Shown: positions 14,986 through 26,720 of the stretch, one piece after another
Numbering within the stretch: position 1 is the stretch's first letter
How the letters are laid out: every line of letters begins with the position of its first letter
Source: Strigops habroptila
Taxonomy: Eukaryota; Chordata; Aves; Psittaciformes; Psittacidae
DNA: 64,000 nt
Reading direction: 5' to 3'
Assembly (NCBI RefSeq): GCF_004027225.2
Contig: NC_044301.2
Span: 20,666,902-20,730,901, forward strand
Program-made: the position numbers and the translations under genes
Notes under the pieces: model-generated
Told to the model about the DNA's origin: nothing
Seen by the model: only the letters and a program-made list of their open reading frames with translations
Database searches by the model: none

Positions 14986-17900
14986 TCATCCCACGTGGAC
15001 TCTTTGGCTGAACTGAGCCAGAGCTGCAGGGCCACCTTCCTTGTGCAGGAGCATTTGCAGGAGGTTCAGGGCAGTCCTGGGTCTAGAAGGGAAGCATGGG
15101 ATGAATGCTGGGGGGTCCCAGTCCAGGACAGCTCCCCTATGCCAGTGCTGGCAGCAGGCACTTGCTGGCCACAGTTGCTCTATTTTGCTCCTATGTAGGT
15201 GGTGGGAGGCAGGTGAAAAGCAGATACCATGAACACCTCCACATCCACCCCAAACTGGTCCCAGCAGTGGGACCAGACCCAATGGCCCTCGGTGGATCTC
15301 ATCACTGTGATGCCAACCCACCGGAGCTGCTCTGCCTGGGTGGGAAGGGCTGGCTGGGCACCCTTGCTCCCCACCTCGCCTTCACCTGTTTCCAGGTGCT
15401 CGTCTCCATTATCATTACAGCTCTGCCTTAGGCCATGTGCAATTCATCCCTGGATAAAATGACTCTTTAGATTAAACTCCTGCCTTCAGCCAGCTGTGGG
15501 GAATGCATTTTCCCATGGACAGTAGTCATTCCTCAACCTGCGACATCCATCCCATAACAGAGGGAGAAAGACTGGGGAGGAAGGGGCAGGGATGTCTGCG
15601 AAGGGCTTGCAGTGACCTCAGTGTGATGGGAGAGCCCCAAAGTATCAAATAATATACAGAGAGCCCAGGGACATGGGGATGAAGAGTGTGGCTGGGCAGG
15701 CACTGGAGATGGGCTTGGTTTTTGGGAACATGGTCCAGCATGGGGTGAGAGCAGAGTCAAGCAGGGGCTTGGAAGCACTGGGGAGCCAATGCAGCATGAA
15801 TGACACTGCACATGCACTCCTGTGTCTGTGTGTGTGCTGACACCAATGCCCATGTCTGAAGGTCATCGATTTCCTGGAGGACAGGCAGTATCAATAAACC
15901 CTACCTTTATAAATGGGATTTTGTCCCTGTTTGACTTCATGTGTGAGCTGCCGGCCACACAGCAGCAGGCAATGAGGATCAATAATGCCAGTGGGGAATG
16001 GTGGCCATGGGGACGGTGCACTGGCGAGGCAGTGTGGCAGTGGGATGCTGCTCTGGTGTCAAGGGGCGACAGGGAGCCCCAGATTTCCCCACCAACTGAT
16101 GGGGCCCTGGAAGCACTGGGAATTACAAGAGGAACAGGGAGCACAGGTAATTACATCGAATCCCCTTGTGAGGGTCAGCGGAGCCCTGAACATCTGGGAT
16201 GAATGTGGAGGGGATGTGGAGAGGACAGCTGGCAGACACATGGCACTGGGCAGTGGGAGCAGGGATGGGACAGGTATGGGAAAAAGGGGAAGAGGATATG
16301 GATGGGGACAGGCTTCATCCACTGCTGCCCCTCCACCCCATCCCACCCCACCTGCACGGACAGATCCAGCCATGCACCCACTCTGTCCATCCCAGCACCC
16401 TGCCCATGGCAGCATCTCCCAGTGCAGTACCAGCACCTGGATTTTGGTACTTCAGGTTTAGAAGGGGCTGAGACGGGTCCCCCAGGGACACCAGGGACAC
16501 ACAGAGCTCACGCAGCCACCCCTCACCGTCCCATAGCATCCAGTGTGCCCCCTAGCTGTGGTGTGCGGAGCCGAGCACCAGCAGCTCTCACCAGTCTGCA
16601 GGAGGGACTGAATGGATCCTTTGTTAAAACACCAACAATGCAGTAAATTTTTTAACTTACCAAATAGATCAATATCAAATTATCATGTCTCACATTCATA
16701 ACTCTTAAGCAAGCAACAATGGAGAGAGACAAGGTCACTGGAGAATAAATAGCAGCAAAAGCTCTTAATGATCTATCATTCTCAACAACCCCAGGCACCC
16801 AGCACCAGCCCAATGACAAGATCATGAATAAAACTCTGCAGGAACACTATCGATTGCTTTGATGGATGATCACAGGTAGCAAATACTGTAAAACACCTGG
16901 CTGTCACACACTAAAATGAGTAGCTTGACTCACACCTTGGTGCAGGGACCCAGCTGTGACCTGGCTGTGCCAGGTTTTCTCCTTGGTGGCTAGGAGGGTG
17001 GTCCCCCCACTTTGGAGCTGCCATCTGTGCTGGACCCCATGACTCCCACCTCCACTCCCCCACCACTGTTCATCCCTATAGATAGGACCTGTTAATTAGA
17101 AGCCTCATTAAAGCACCTGGTTATGGTGCCCCAGAGCCCAGGCTGGGAGCCAAGATGGCCAAAGATGGGTTTTGGTGACCTGGTGCCATTGAATGAACCT
17201 GGAGACATGCTCCATCTCCTCACCACTGGATGCAGCCCCGGGACACCAACACAGCCTGGACCTCAGGGATGGATGGAGGTTCCAAGGCCATGGGCTGTGC
17301 TCCCCCTGCGCTGCATCTGTCAGGGGCACAAAGGGTGCTGCGTACATCCCCCTGTGACTCCGGATGCTTCGCTTGTGAGCCACCTCCGCATTGACGGTCT
17401 GATCATATGTACACAACCATTCAATTACCCTGTAATGGCTACAGGCTATTAAACCATCAATTGTCTCCTTCATTTAGGCCTGCCAGGCCTGTCCCCACAC
17501 TGTGCAATAAAACTGTTAAAACAACAACAGCAACCCAAAGGAGCATCTTTAATGCGGTCCCGCAGCATCCCCCTGCCTGCAGCCCACCCTAGGGCACCCA
17601 GGGACCTGCTCACCTCAAGTGAGGTATTGCCTTGCTGGGGGGTCCACAGGGACCACCCCCACACCTCTGTGCCCCCCCAGCTGCTCCCAGCAGCTTGCCC
17701 CTGCCCTGGGCTCGGCACGCTGGGACCTGCTCTCATGCTTTATAGCTGACATTATCTTTTATTGCCGTATAAAAACCAAAGCTCCAGTGGCTTTATGGCT
17801 GCTGTGCTGGCGTTTGGCACCTCGCTGCTCGGCTCTGCACTCCAGGCTGCTCAGGTCTCCCCATTGCTGGGCCTGGTGGTGACAGGGCACTGCCCAGACC

Positions 17901-18936
17901 CCCATGGCAGGTCCCCCATCACCCCCCCCCCCCACCCTCCCCATAGCCCCGAGCTCCCGAGGCCTCCCAGGTAAGGGGAGGGTCTCTCCTGGGGAGGGCA
18001 GAGGGAGAGCTGGAGGCCATGGGGCAGCTCCTGTCACAACCTCAGAACAAACCCCTTGTCCTGCCCAGCCCTGGCAGGCAGCTCCACTGCCCTCCACAGT
18101 CCCTCACTGCCCCCAGGGACCCCCAGCTCAGCCACCCCCCAGCCCAGCCACCCCCCAGCCCTGCTCCCCTGCCCCGGGCACAGCTCACACAGGGGACCTG
18201 GGGCATCTGCTCCATCCCTGGGAGGGGACAGAACATGTCCTGAGGGCCAGGACAAGGATGCACCCTGACAGTGATGCATGAAGCTGGGGGGTGGGGGGGT
18301 GTAGGCTGCATGCCCAGCTCCCTGCTCCCCTCCCAGCCCCCATCTCCCTGGCCCCATGCCTGCTCCCCACAGCTCTGGACCCCCATGCCACCCCCCAATT
18401 CCCTGATCTCCCAGTTCAGTCCCTCACAGCCCCTACACCCATGCGAGCCCCCACAGCTCCCTGACCCCCGCTGCAGCCCCCCATAGCTCCTGCTCCCCCA
18501 GTCTCTGTTCCTAATCTCCTCCCTCACAGCCCCCAGCTCCACTCCAGCACCCCAAGCTCCCTGTCCCCCCCAGTGCCCCAGATCTGTGCCCCAGCTGGGC
18601 CACCCCTGCAGCCAATCCCTGACCCTTCCACCCATGGCACAGCCTAGTCATAGCATGGGGCCATACCCAGGGCACCACCGGGGTTGCTTGTGGGGCACCC
18701 CTTCCTTGTGGGACACCCCTCACCATCGCATCATGATGTCAGGGGACCACTGACATGAAGCTCCCAGGGGAGCTGAGTGACATCTTCTCCCCCAGAACCA
18801 ACCCCATCGGGGGGCCCAGCCCTGTGCACCCCAGCCCTGTGCACCCCAGCACCATGCAAGTCCCTGCTCACTACCCCGGCACTGCAGCCCACTCAGGAGG
18901 TTTCAGGGTCACCGGCAGCACCATGTCCCCCTGCAG
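14986..18936. other. Intergenic region between ACSF3 and CDH15 (includes undetected CDH15 first exon)
   Basis: This GC-rich stretch has no ORF with family-like sequence. AT-rich sequence occurs at 16630-16830 and a C-run at about 17920-17940. The first exon and promoter of CDH15 should lie in this region but I cannot place them. A TATA-like TATAAAAA stands at about 17769, followed by an ATG at 17795 opening a 20-codon hydrophobic stretch, but its splice phase does not fit the next exon. Confidence 0.5.
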
Positions 18937-21900
18937 GGTGCCAGTCCAGCCCAGCTGGGTGCTGCAGTCCCAGGCAGCCCCCAGGCCTGGTGGCAGCATG
19001 AGTCCACAGCAGGTGAAGAGGGCCTTGGTGATCCCCCCCATCAGCATCTCGGAGAACCACAAGTGCATCCCCCACTTTCTGGTGCAGGTAGGCAGGGAGC
19101 CCCCACCCTCTCTTCCAGGCACTGGGGTGGGGGACACCCTGGTCAGGGGGATTGCATGGGAGCACCCCAGGAGGGGGACATGGCATGGGGGGAGACTCAG
19201 GGCAGAGAGGGACCCCAGGCAGGGGACAGACCCCCCCAGCCCCAGGACCACCAGCCCTGCTTTCCCCAGATCAAGTCAGACAAGCAACAGCCCGGGGGGG
19301 GTAATCTACAGCATCAAGGGGCCTGGAGTGGACAAGGAGCCCCTGGGCATCTTCTCCACTGGCAAGTTCAGTGGGAAGGGGTTCCTCAATGCCATGCTGG
19401 ACCAGGAGGAGAACAACTGCTTCTGGGTAAGGATGCTGCCTGCCCACCTGCAGCCCCCTCTCCAGCCCCTCACTCAGCCCCAACCCACCTACTCTGTGCC
19501 TACAGCTGAAAGCCTTTGCACTGGACCTGAGTGGCATGATGCTGGAGGACCCCACCGACCTGGAGATCATTGTGGTGGACCAGAACCACAATCGGTCACT
19601 CTTCCAGCAGGATGCCTTCACGGGGCGCATGGTGGAGGGGGCTGAGCCAGGTGGGTCCAGCCAGGGGGTGCCAGGGCAGGGGGGGGCTGAGCCAGCCCCA
19701 ATGCTGGCACCCACTGGGGTGCTCCTCCACCCACAGGGACCTGCGTGATGACAGTGGATGTCACCGATGCTGATGACCCTGACACGGACAACGCGGTGCT
19801 GTGGTACTCCATCCTGGAGCAGGGTGCTAGGGGCATGTTCAGCATCAATGTCACCACTGGTGAGATCTGCACTGTATGGCCCAGCCTTGACTGCGAAGTA
19901 GTGGGCACAGGGGGCACAGGTGGCACCGGGGCGGCACCGTGACTGGCGACTGGAAGCTGGTGGAACCACAACTCCAGCCATGAGGAGATCCAGGCGTGGG
20001 GACGCGGTGGGTGGCCTCTGGGGGACCTCTGGGCTCCCAGGGGGGCTGGAGGGGCTCAGCACCAGCCCCCCTCTTTCCCTGCAGACCATTAGGGTGTACA
20101 ACCTGAGGGTGCAGGCAGCTGATATGTCTGGGGATGGGCTCACCACCACTGCCATGGCTGTCATCTATCTGGAAGACATCAACAACAACCTTCCCGAGTT
20201 CACCAAGGAGGAGGTAGTGGCTGGGGTGGGGTAACGTGCAGGGGGCAGCAGCATCCCAAGGGGGCAGACACCATCTCCACACCGCTCTCCCCCAGTTCTC
20301 CATGGAGGTGGAGGCGCAGGCAGTTGGTGTGGATGAGGGCAAAGTTTTTGTGCATGCTCACCCAACTAGCTGGCCAAATTCACCATTCTGGAGGGCAACC
20401 CTGAGGGTGCCTTCACCACCCGCACTGACCCCTACACCAATGATGGTGTGTTCTCCATGGCCAAGGTGGGTGTGGGGCAGCTGGGTGGGTCAGGGAGGGG
20501 GGTCCCATGGCTCAGCTGACCCATGGCCCCTCTCGGCAGCCGCTGGACCACGAGGTGCAGGACTGCTTCAAGCTGACAGCATTGGTGCAGAATTAGTGGC
20601 TGCTGGAGCCCACGGCCCCCACCAGCCCCTGGGCACCGGCCACTATGTGGGTGCGGGACATCAATGAGGCGCCTGTGTTTCACAAGAACCCATGGTGGGT
20701 CAGCATGCTGGAGAGGACCCCCCTGGGCACCCCTGTCACCATCTACACCACCAGCAACCCCAACACGCACCAGCTCCAGACCCTCATGTGAGCCCCAAGC
20801 CATGGGTTTCAGCACCCAGTCCCCCGTATCACCTCCCGCACCCAATGCATTTGGGCATTTGAGGGTGTTTCGGAGGGGGTGACATCATGCAACCCCTCTG
20901 CACCCACAGCTAGATGCTGCTCTACGACCCAGCAGACTGGCTGCAGCTGGACCCCCACACTGGCACTGTCCGCACCAAGCAGGAGCTGCTGCACCATTCC
21001 GCCTTCCTGCAGGGCTGTTGGTATATCACCCTGGCCCTCACCTGTGATGATGGTGAGCAGTCCCCCCTGCCCTGTCCCCCCCTCTGTCCATCCCCTCCTG
21101 ACCCCTGTGCTCTGTGCCCCCAGTCGAGCCCTCGGTCTCTGCCACCGGCACCCTCTCCATCAAGATCCTGGAGGTGAATGACCATGCTCCAGTGCTGCAG
21201 CTGCCAGCCATGCCACTCTGCAGGCAGCCAGGCCATAGCAGGATCCTGCTCCTGGGGGCCACGGATAATGACTGGTCCTCCCACAGTGCTCCCTTCCACT
21301 TCCAGCTCAGCCCCCAGCACCTGCAGCTCGCCTGCAACTGGAACATTACCTGCTTCAATGGTGAGGGCTGGCCGGGGCTGGGGGGCTGCTGCATAGGGGG
21401 GCTGGGGACCCCCGCTCAGCCCCACACCTCACCTGCAGTGACCCACGTGGTGCTGGCTGTGCTGACAGAGCTGTCTGAGGGGCTCTACTCACTCCCACTG
21501 CTGCTGCGGGACTCGGGGACCCCCCTGCAGGAGCAGCAGCAGTTGCTGAATGTCTCTGTGTGCTGCTGCGGCCAGGAGGGCACCTGTGAGGAGAGTGTCC
21601 TGGCTGCCACCACCGCCAGGGCCAGCATCACCCTTGGGGCCCTTGTGATCATCCTCAGCAGCAGCATTCTCCTCCTTGGTGAGTGAGACCCCCCCACCCC
21701 TCCATCCTGCCCCCACCTGGCACCCCAGCCCTGTGCTCTACCATGCAGTGCTGGCCCTGGCCACCCATCCTGAACCCCACCAGCACGCTCCATTATCTCA
21801 TCCCCCACTCATCACCCCATCCTGGTCCTGGCCACCCCAGCTTCTCCCTACCCACATCCCTCATCACCCCATCCTGGTCCAGGCCACCCCAGCTTCTCCC

Positions 21901-22861
21901 TACGCACATCCCTCATCACCCCATCCTGGTCCAGAACAACCCAACCTCTCCCTACCCACATCTCCAATCACCCCATCCTAGTCCAGAACACCCCATCCTA
22001 CTCATTGCCTCAACATTGCCACCCAGCAACCCCTTCCAAGACACCCCAACCATTTCCCTCATCGCCCATCCCACCCCATCACACCCCAAATCCCTTCCTG
22101 CATCCCCATCCCACTCTCCCGGGCCCACCAGCACCCCCATCACCCCATGTCCCACCATCCCCAGCCCCCTCAGCCCGCATGCCCCTGGCGCCCACCAGCG
22201 CTGTGCCCGCACTGCTGGTGGGGCTGGGGGCCATGGGGGTGTGCAGGCACCGGCAGGCTCTGCGCAAGGGGCTGCTGCAGTGCTCACAGGACGACATGCG
22301 CGACAACATCCTCAACTACGATGAGCAGGGTGGGGGTGAGGAGGACCAGGTGAGCAGGACCCAAGGAGAGATCCCAGGGTGGGGGGGTCCATCCCAGCCC
22401 CACACCCCTGACCCCCTCCATCTCCACAGGATGTCTACATCAACCAGCTCCGGCACCCTGAGCTCTTCTTGCCCTGGGTCAAGCCACCAGTGCGCAGGGA
22501 CGCCCCACTCAGTTCCACCACCCCCCTGGCCCCCTGCAAGCTGCCCAGCAGCCCCTCTGACATTGAGGACTTCATCAATGAGGTGGGGATGGGGCCCAGC
22601 ACCCCAACTTGCCCCTTGTCCCCCATCCCCAGCAGGGCTGATGATGCCTCCCTGTCCCCACAGGGGCTGGAGGCAGCCAACAACCACCCCAGCATGCCCC
22701 ACTACGACACAGCCCTCATCTACGACTATGAGGGCTCGGGCTCCAGCGCCAGCACCCTCAGCTCCATTGTCTCCAGCCTGATGGATGAGGACCAGGACTA
22801 CAACTACATGAGTGAATGGGGGCCACGCTTCTGGTGCCTGGCTGACCTCTATGGGCAGTAG
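18937..22861 (+). pseudogene. CDH15: CDH15 (M-cadherin), 13 exons recognised, several disabling lesions
   Basis: Exons by splice sites: 18937-19087, 19270-19426, 19506-19650, 19737-19897, 20085-20213, 20296-20465, 20540-20787, 20910-21052, 21124-21360, 21439-21678, 22174-22349, 22430-22582, 22664-22861; all junctions are GT-AG and phases agree. The product follows M-cadherin in order: propeptide cleavage-like VKRA followed by VIPPISISENHK, five extracellular cadherin repeats, a membrane segment (ITLGALVIILSSSILLL), and a catenin-binding tail with DNILNYDEQGGGEEDQ and an end at YDYEGSGS...DLYGQ. It is a muscle cell-adhesion protein. Lesions: one extra G in an 8-G run (19294-19301); a net 16-bp loss plus TAG (20367-20369) in the exon at 20296; TAG at 20594-20596; TAG at 20911-20913. 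Two calcium-site motifs are altered (DQNHN, DINNN). The gene lies tail to tail with SLC22A31. The decayed state is inferred. Confidence 0.85.
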
Positions 22862-23190
22862 TGTGGCTGGGAGGGCTAGGGAGGGAGATCGCCCCACTGC
22901 CCTCAGAGGGGCTGAGACAGGGAACCAGCAGTGGGGGGCTTGCACATTTATGTGCACAGGATGCCCAGCTGCAGCATCTTTGCATATGGACATGCACAAG
23001 ATGCAGGGGCTTTGCACACACATGTGCACCAAGAGAGGCCTTAGTGTGGGGGTCTGCACACCTGCACAAACCATGGACCCCATGCCCAGCAAACCCCAGG
23101 AAAGCAGAGGCTGGGGACAGGGGCAGCCCTGTTGGGGGGAATGCCCCAGGGACAAGCCCCATAGAGCTGGGGAACCTGGGTCACCCCCAT

Positions 23191-23196
23191 AATAAA
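23191..23196 (+). terminator. CDH15: Polyadenylation signal of CDH15
   Basis: AATAAA lies about 330 bases after the CDH15 stop codon. The sequence between is GC-rich 3' UTR with repeated GTGCACA/TGCACA words. The SLC22A31 coding end on the other strand is 330 bases further on. Confidence 0.65.
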
Positions 23197-23527
23197 GATC
23201 CCAGAGAAGGGGGCCGGTGGCAGGGGCACCATGTGGGGCCCCAACCTCACCAGCCGCCCATAGAAACAAGGCACTTTTATTGGCAGCCTGCAAGCCCCTG
23301 CTGCAAGCACCCTGGGGGGCATCACATCCACCCCAGGACTCCCAGCACAGCTCCTCCTGGGGGAGGATCTGGCCCCACTGTGGGGTGGGTGTGCTGCTCC
23401 CCCCCAGCCCAGCCATTGCATGTGTCCTGGTGCACCCCATCATCCCTGCGAGCACCCACTGATGGGGGTCCCAGCACCATGCTCAGCCCCCCCCAGCAGT
23501 GGAGAGACCCTGGTGTGGGGGGCACGG

Positions 23528-26496
23528 CTATATCTCATGGGGGGTGGCCAGGGAGCCCAGCATCCTCTTGGTGGAGGTGGTGAGGTGGGTGTAGTCATGG
23601 GGGATGCCGTAGGGGATGAGCAGGGGCATGTGGTCCTTGTGGGGCAGCCAGTGGAAGAGGGGGGGGGCAGCACTGGCTCTCGCTGTCCTGCAGAGACTGA
23701 GGCAGGCTGCGGCCCTGGCTCTCCGGCAGCAGCATGATGCTGAGGATGGCAAGGATGCCGAAGAAGGTGAAGACAATGTGGTGCAAGAAGCTATGGCTGT
23801 TGGGGATGGCAGTGATGGGGGCCAATGCCTTGCCCATGAAACTGGCCCCCATGACCAGGCCCAGCCCAGCACCCCTGCAGAGGAAATGCCCTCAGAGGGG
23901 ACCTGGGGGACCCTGCCCGGGTCATCCCAGGGTAGCGTGGGGAGGGTGGTGGCTCCCCCTTTACCTGACCACAGCAGGGAGGACCTCGCTGGCAAGGAAG
24001 ATGCTGAGCATGGTGATGGCGTGGGATGTGGTGATGCCAACCATGGACGAGGTCAGGATGATGAGGTCTGGCAGGTCTGGGCGAGGGGGACAAGCACCAT
24101 CAGGGGTCGAATCCTGCACAAAACCACCCCAAGCATCCTGTTCCTAACCCCAGCCAGGAGAGCAGGGGTCCCCCGTCCATCCTTACATTGGGTGAGGGCC
24201 AGCAGCAGGAGGGAGGAGATGCCTGTGAGGATGGTGCAGAGCAGGAGGATAGCGCAGCGCCCAAAGCGCTCAGCTGTCAAGAAGACGAAGAGGCAGGCAG
24301 TCACCAGCATGAAGTAGCAGGAGAAGAAGTGGGATAGGTGGGGGACCAGGTTGCAGGTGAAGCAGTGGCAGATGCCAGAGCTGATGAACCTGTGGGACAG
24401 CGGGATCAGGGGGCTGTGGCAGGACCACCCCCCCAGCACCCCCTTGCCTGCTCACGTTATGAAGCCGAGGATGACACTGTTCTTCCAGATGACCCTGGTG
24501 CCGAAGATCTCACAGACAGCATGGTACCAGGGCTGTGGAGACCCCTCAGACAGGGATTCCAGCTCTGCAGGGACAGGGGAACCTGGGTTAGAACTGTCAC
24601 CATCCCACCACCATAGCTTTAGGGAGGGGGCCTGGTGGCCGTGTTGCCCTCAGCAGCCCCCACCACACACCCATGTGGAGGCTTTCCTGGTGGCAGGAGC
24701 TGTCGTCAGAGCCGGAGCCATTGCCTTTGACCAGAGCTTGCAGGGTCTCCCTGGCCCTCTCCAGCTGCCATGTGGCCAGCAGCCAGCGTGGCGATTCCAG
24801 CAGCAGCACTGGGCACCTGGGACACGAATGTTGGTGTTAAGGGGCTCCCCAAGGGCCTGACACCCCTCCAGCGCTGATCCCCCCTTCCCAGCTTCAAAGC
24901 AATGCTGCCCAGAAACCAAGTTCAAACCTGAGCAAACATTTACCTGGGGGGTGGGGGGTGTGTGTGTGTGTCTCCGCACTCCACCCGAAAAGCCCCAGCT
25001 CAGCCCCACTGTGGGTGGCAGCTCCCTCCCAGAGCACGCAGCCTCCCGGGCCAGGGTCCTTACCACCAGCAGGCAGCCAGCAGAGCCAGGATCATGGTGA
25101 CCACACCCTGCAGCACCCGCCAGCCCCGGCAGCAGCAGCTCCCCAGCAATACAGAAGCAGCTGGCCACCATCGTCACCCCCGGCCGGTGTGGGGGGTCGC
25201 ACGGCTCCAGCCCTGGCAGGGAGATGAGGGGTGCATCGTGGGTGCCATGGCCATGGGGCAACATGCACCCTAGAGCATCCTCAGTGCTCAGGCCACTGAG
25301 GCAGGGTGGACCCCGCCACCACACTCACGTGCCACGTAGAGGGAGAGGAAGGCACCAGCCAGCACAGCCCCGAAGAGCAGTCATGCCACCAGGACCATGA
25401 TGAAGTCCATGGCCAGCACCATACCAAGGCCCAGGGGCACAGCTAGCACCAGGGACACCATGAAGGCGGGCTGGTGGCCGAACCTGCTGGGGGACAGGCT
25501 GTGAGCAGGGCTGGGGACAGTGACCCCTGCCCTGGGGGGGCCACCCTGGGGACCCTCGTTTACCTGTCACAGGCCAGGCCAGCGGTGATGCTGTCCAGAG
25601 TCCAGCCCAGCAAGTGTGTGGTCCGCTCCAGGGGCACCTTCCAGCGTGAGTTGCACACCAGGTCCCACTGCGGCGAGGGGGGACATGGCAGGGAGACATC
25701 AGCATGGGGGTCATGGCAGACCCCCCACCACTGCCCATAGGGCTGGGACAGGTGGGGTCAGAAGCCCCATGAGTTGCTTCTGGCCCCCACTCCTCAAGCA
25801 GAAACATGGGGCCAGATGTGCTGATGGTCCTCAGAGCCCTACTCCCTGGAACCCCCAAAGCACACCCACGGGGGTCCCTCCAAGGACCCCTCTCCCTTCC
25901 TCAGGATCCCCCCAAGCAAACTTCCCCCACACCCCAGGACAGCCCCCCCCAGTGCTCCCCCTGCACACCTAGGGCTTTCCTGGGGTCCCCACCTCATTCC
26001 AGGGGCTGAAACCCCCACCTTGTCTCCCCCGGACTTCCCCCTCCCGCACACCCCTTAACCCCTCCCGTAATCAGGGGACACCCCCGGCCCCCCCCCCCCC
26101 CCCCACCTGCGTAACGAGGTTGGAGCGGAGGCCGGTGGCGGGCAGGGAGTAGTGCCAGCCGCGTGTGCAGGGTCCGATGCCGTTGGGCCGGCCGGTGCCG
26201 CGGTACCGGTAGAGCCGGCAGGGGCTCCAGTCGCCGCGGAGGTGCGGGACGGCGGCGCGGAGCAGGGCGGCTCCCGCCAGGCGGCGCAGCGGCGGCAAGA
26301 GTGCGGCATCGGGGCGGCAGCAGTGGTGGTGGGGCGGTGCCCAGCGCCCAGCCCAACCCCAGCACCAAGCACGGCGCCCACCCCTCCGCCGCCCGCCGGC
26401 CCCGCGGCCGACACCCCCCCGACTGCATCGCTCTCCGCGACCGACAGACCGGGATTGGGATCGGGCTCCGGCTCCGCGGGCAGATGGGGGCGGCAT
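23528..26496 (-). pseudogene. SLC22A31: SLC22A31 (solute carrier 22 family), nine exons, disabling lesions
   Basis: Exons on the minus strand: 26496-26107 (start provisional), 25667-25564, 25483-25329, 25212-25064, 24816-24671, 24564-24456, 24389-24187, 24076-23965, 23874-23528, all with GT-AG junctions and consistent phases. The product is a major-facilitator transporter of the organic-ion family, closest to the orphan members SLC22A31/17/23: a WDLVCNSRWK loop motif, LACDR-FGHQPAF, membrane segments near 25400, 25150, 24300, 24020 and 23760, and the intracellular loop motif ESPRWLL. Substrates are unknown for this subfamily. Lesions: TGA at 25383-25381 in the membrane segment MVLVA-x-LLFG; a frame-breaking small deletion near 25112-25125; an extra base in a 9-base C run (23667-23659) that loses the conserved C-terminus. 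The gene shares synteny with CDH15 and ANKRD11. The decayed state is inferred. Confidence 0.8.
24957..24972. repeat. Short (GT)n microsatellite
   Basis: About eight GT units between GGGG and TCTCCGC, in an SLC22A31 intron. Confidence 0.75.
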
Positions 26497-26720
26497 CGGG
26501 GCCGACCGAACACCGCGGGGAGCGCCCCGACCCGCCCGGCCCCAGCCCCACCCGCCTTGGACCGACCCCCCCCGCCCTCCGCCGGGGATCTGCCTTTTGC
26601 CAGTCAGCCCTGTAAGCTCCGGGTTCACCCCGCACCGGTTCATCCCCCAAAACCAGTCCAGCCCCCAGCCCGGTTCGCCCCCCCCCCGGTCCAGTTCGTC
26701 CCCCTAACCCGGTTTGCCCC
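26100..26720 (-). promoter_or_regulatory. CpG-rich region over SLC22A31 exon 1
   Basis: CG dinucleotides are dense here and sparse on both sides. It covers the first SLC22A31 exon and the sequence upstream of it, as expected of a CpG-island promoter. There is no TATA box. The exact start site cannot be told. Confidence 0.5.

Noticed and set aside
15378-15431. Possible short exon ending at TAG (15429-15431) after a CAG acceptor
   Set aside because: No partner exon, no family resemblance, and it lies downstream of the ACSF3 polyadenylation signal.
17795-17854. Candidate CDH15 first exon (hydrophobic 20-codon stretch with ATG and upstream TATA-like box)
   Set aside because: The donor is weak (CAG|GTCTCC), the TATA-like box is too close to the ATG, and the splice phase does not fit the exon at 18937.
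18755-19645. A 296-codon ORF starting at 18755
   Set aside because: It reads through CDH15 introns and crosses into the true frame only because of the extra G at 19294-19301.
22316-23455. A 379-codon minus-strand ORF over the end of CDH15
   Set aside because: It is antisense to well-defined CDH15 exons and introns in a GC-rich region where stops are rare. No domain is recognisable.
24650-25324. A 224-codon minus-strand ORF as one exon
   Set aside because: It spans two SLC22A31 exons and the intron between them and mixes frames. The splice sites inside it define the real exons.
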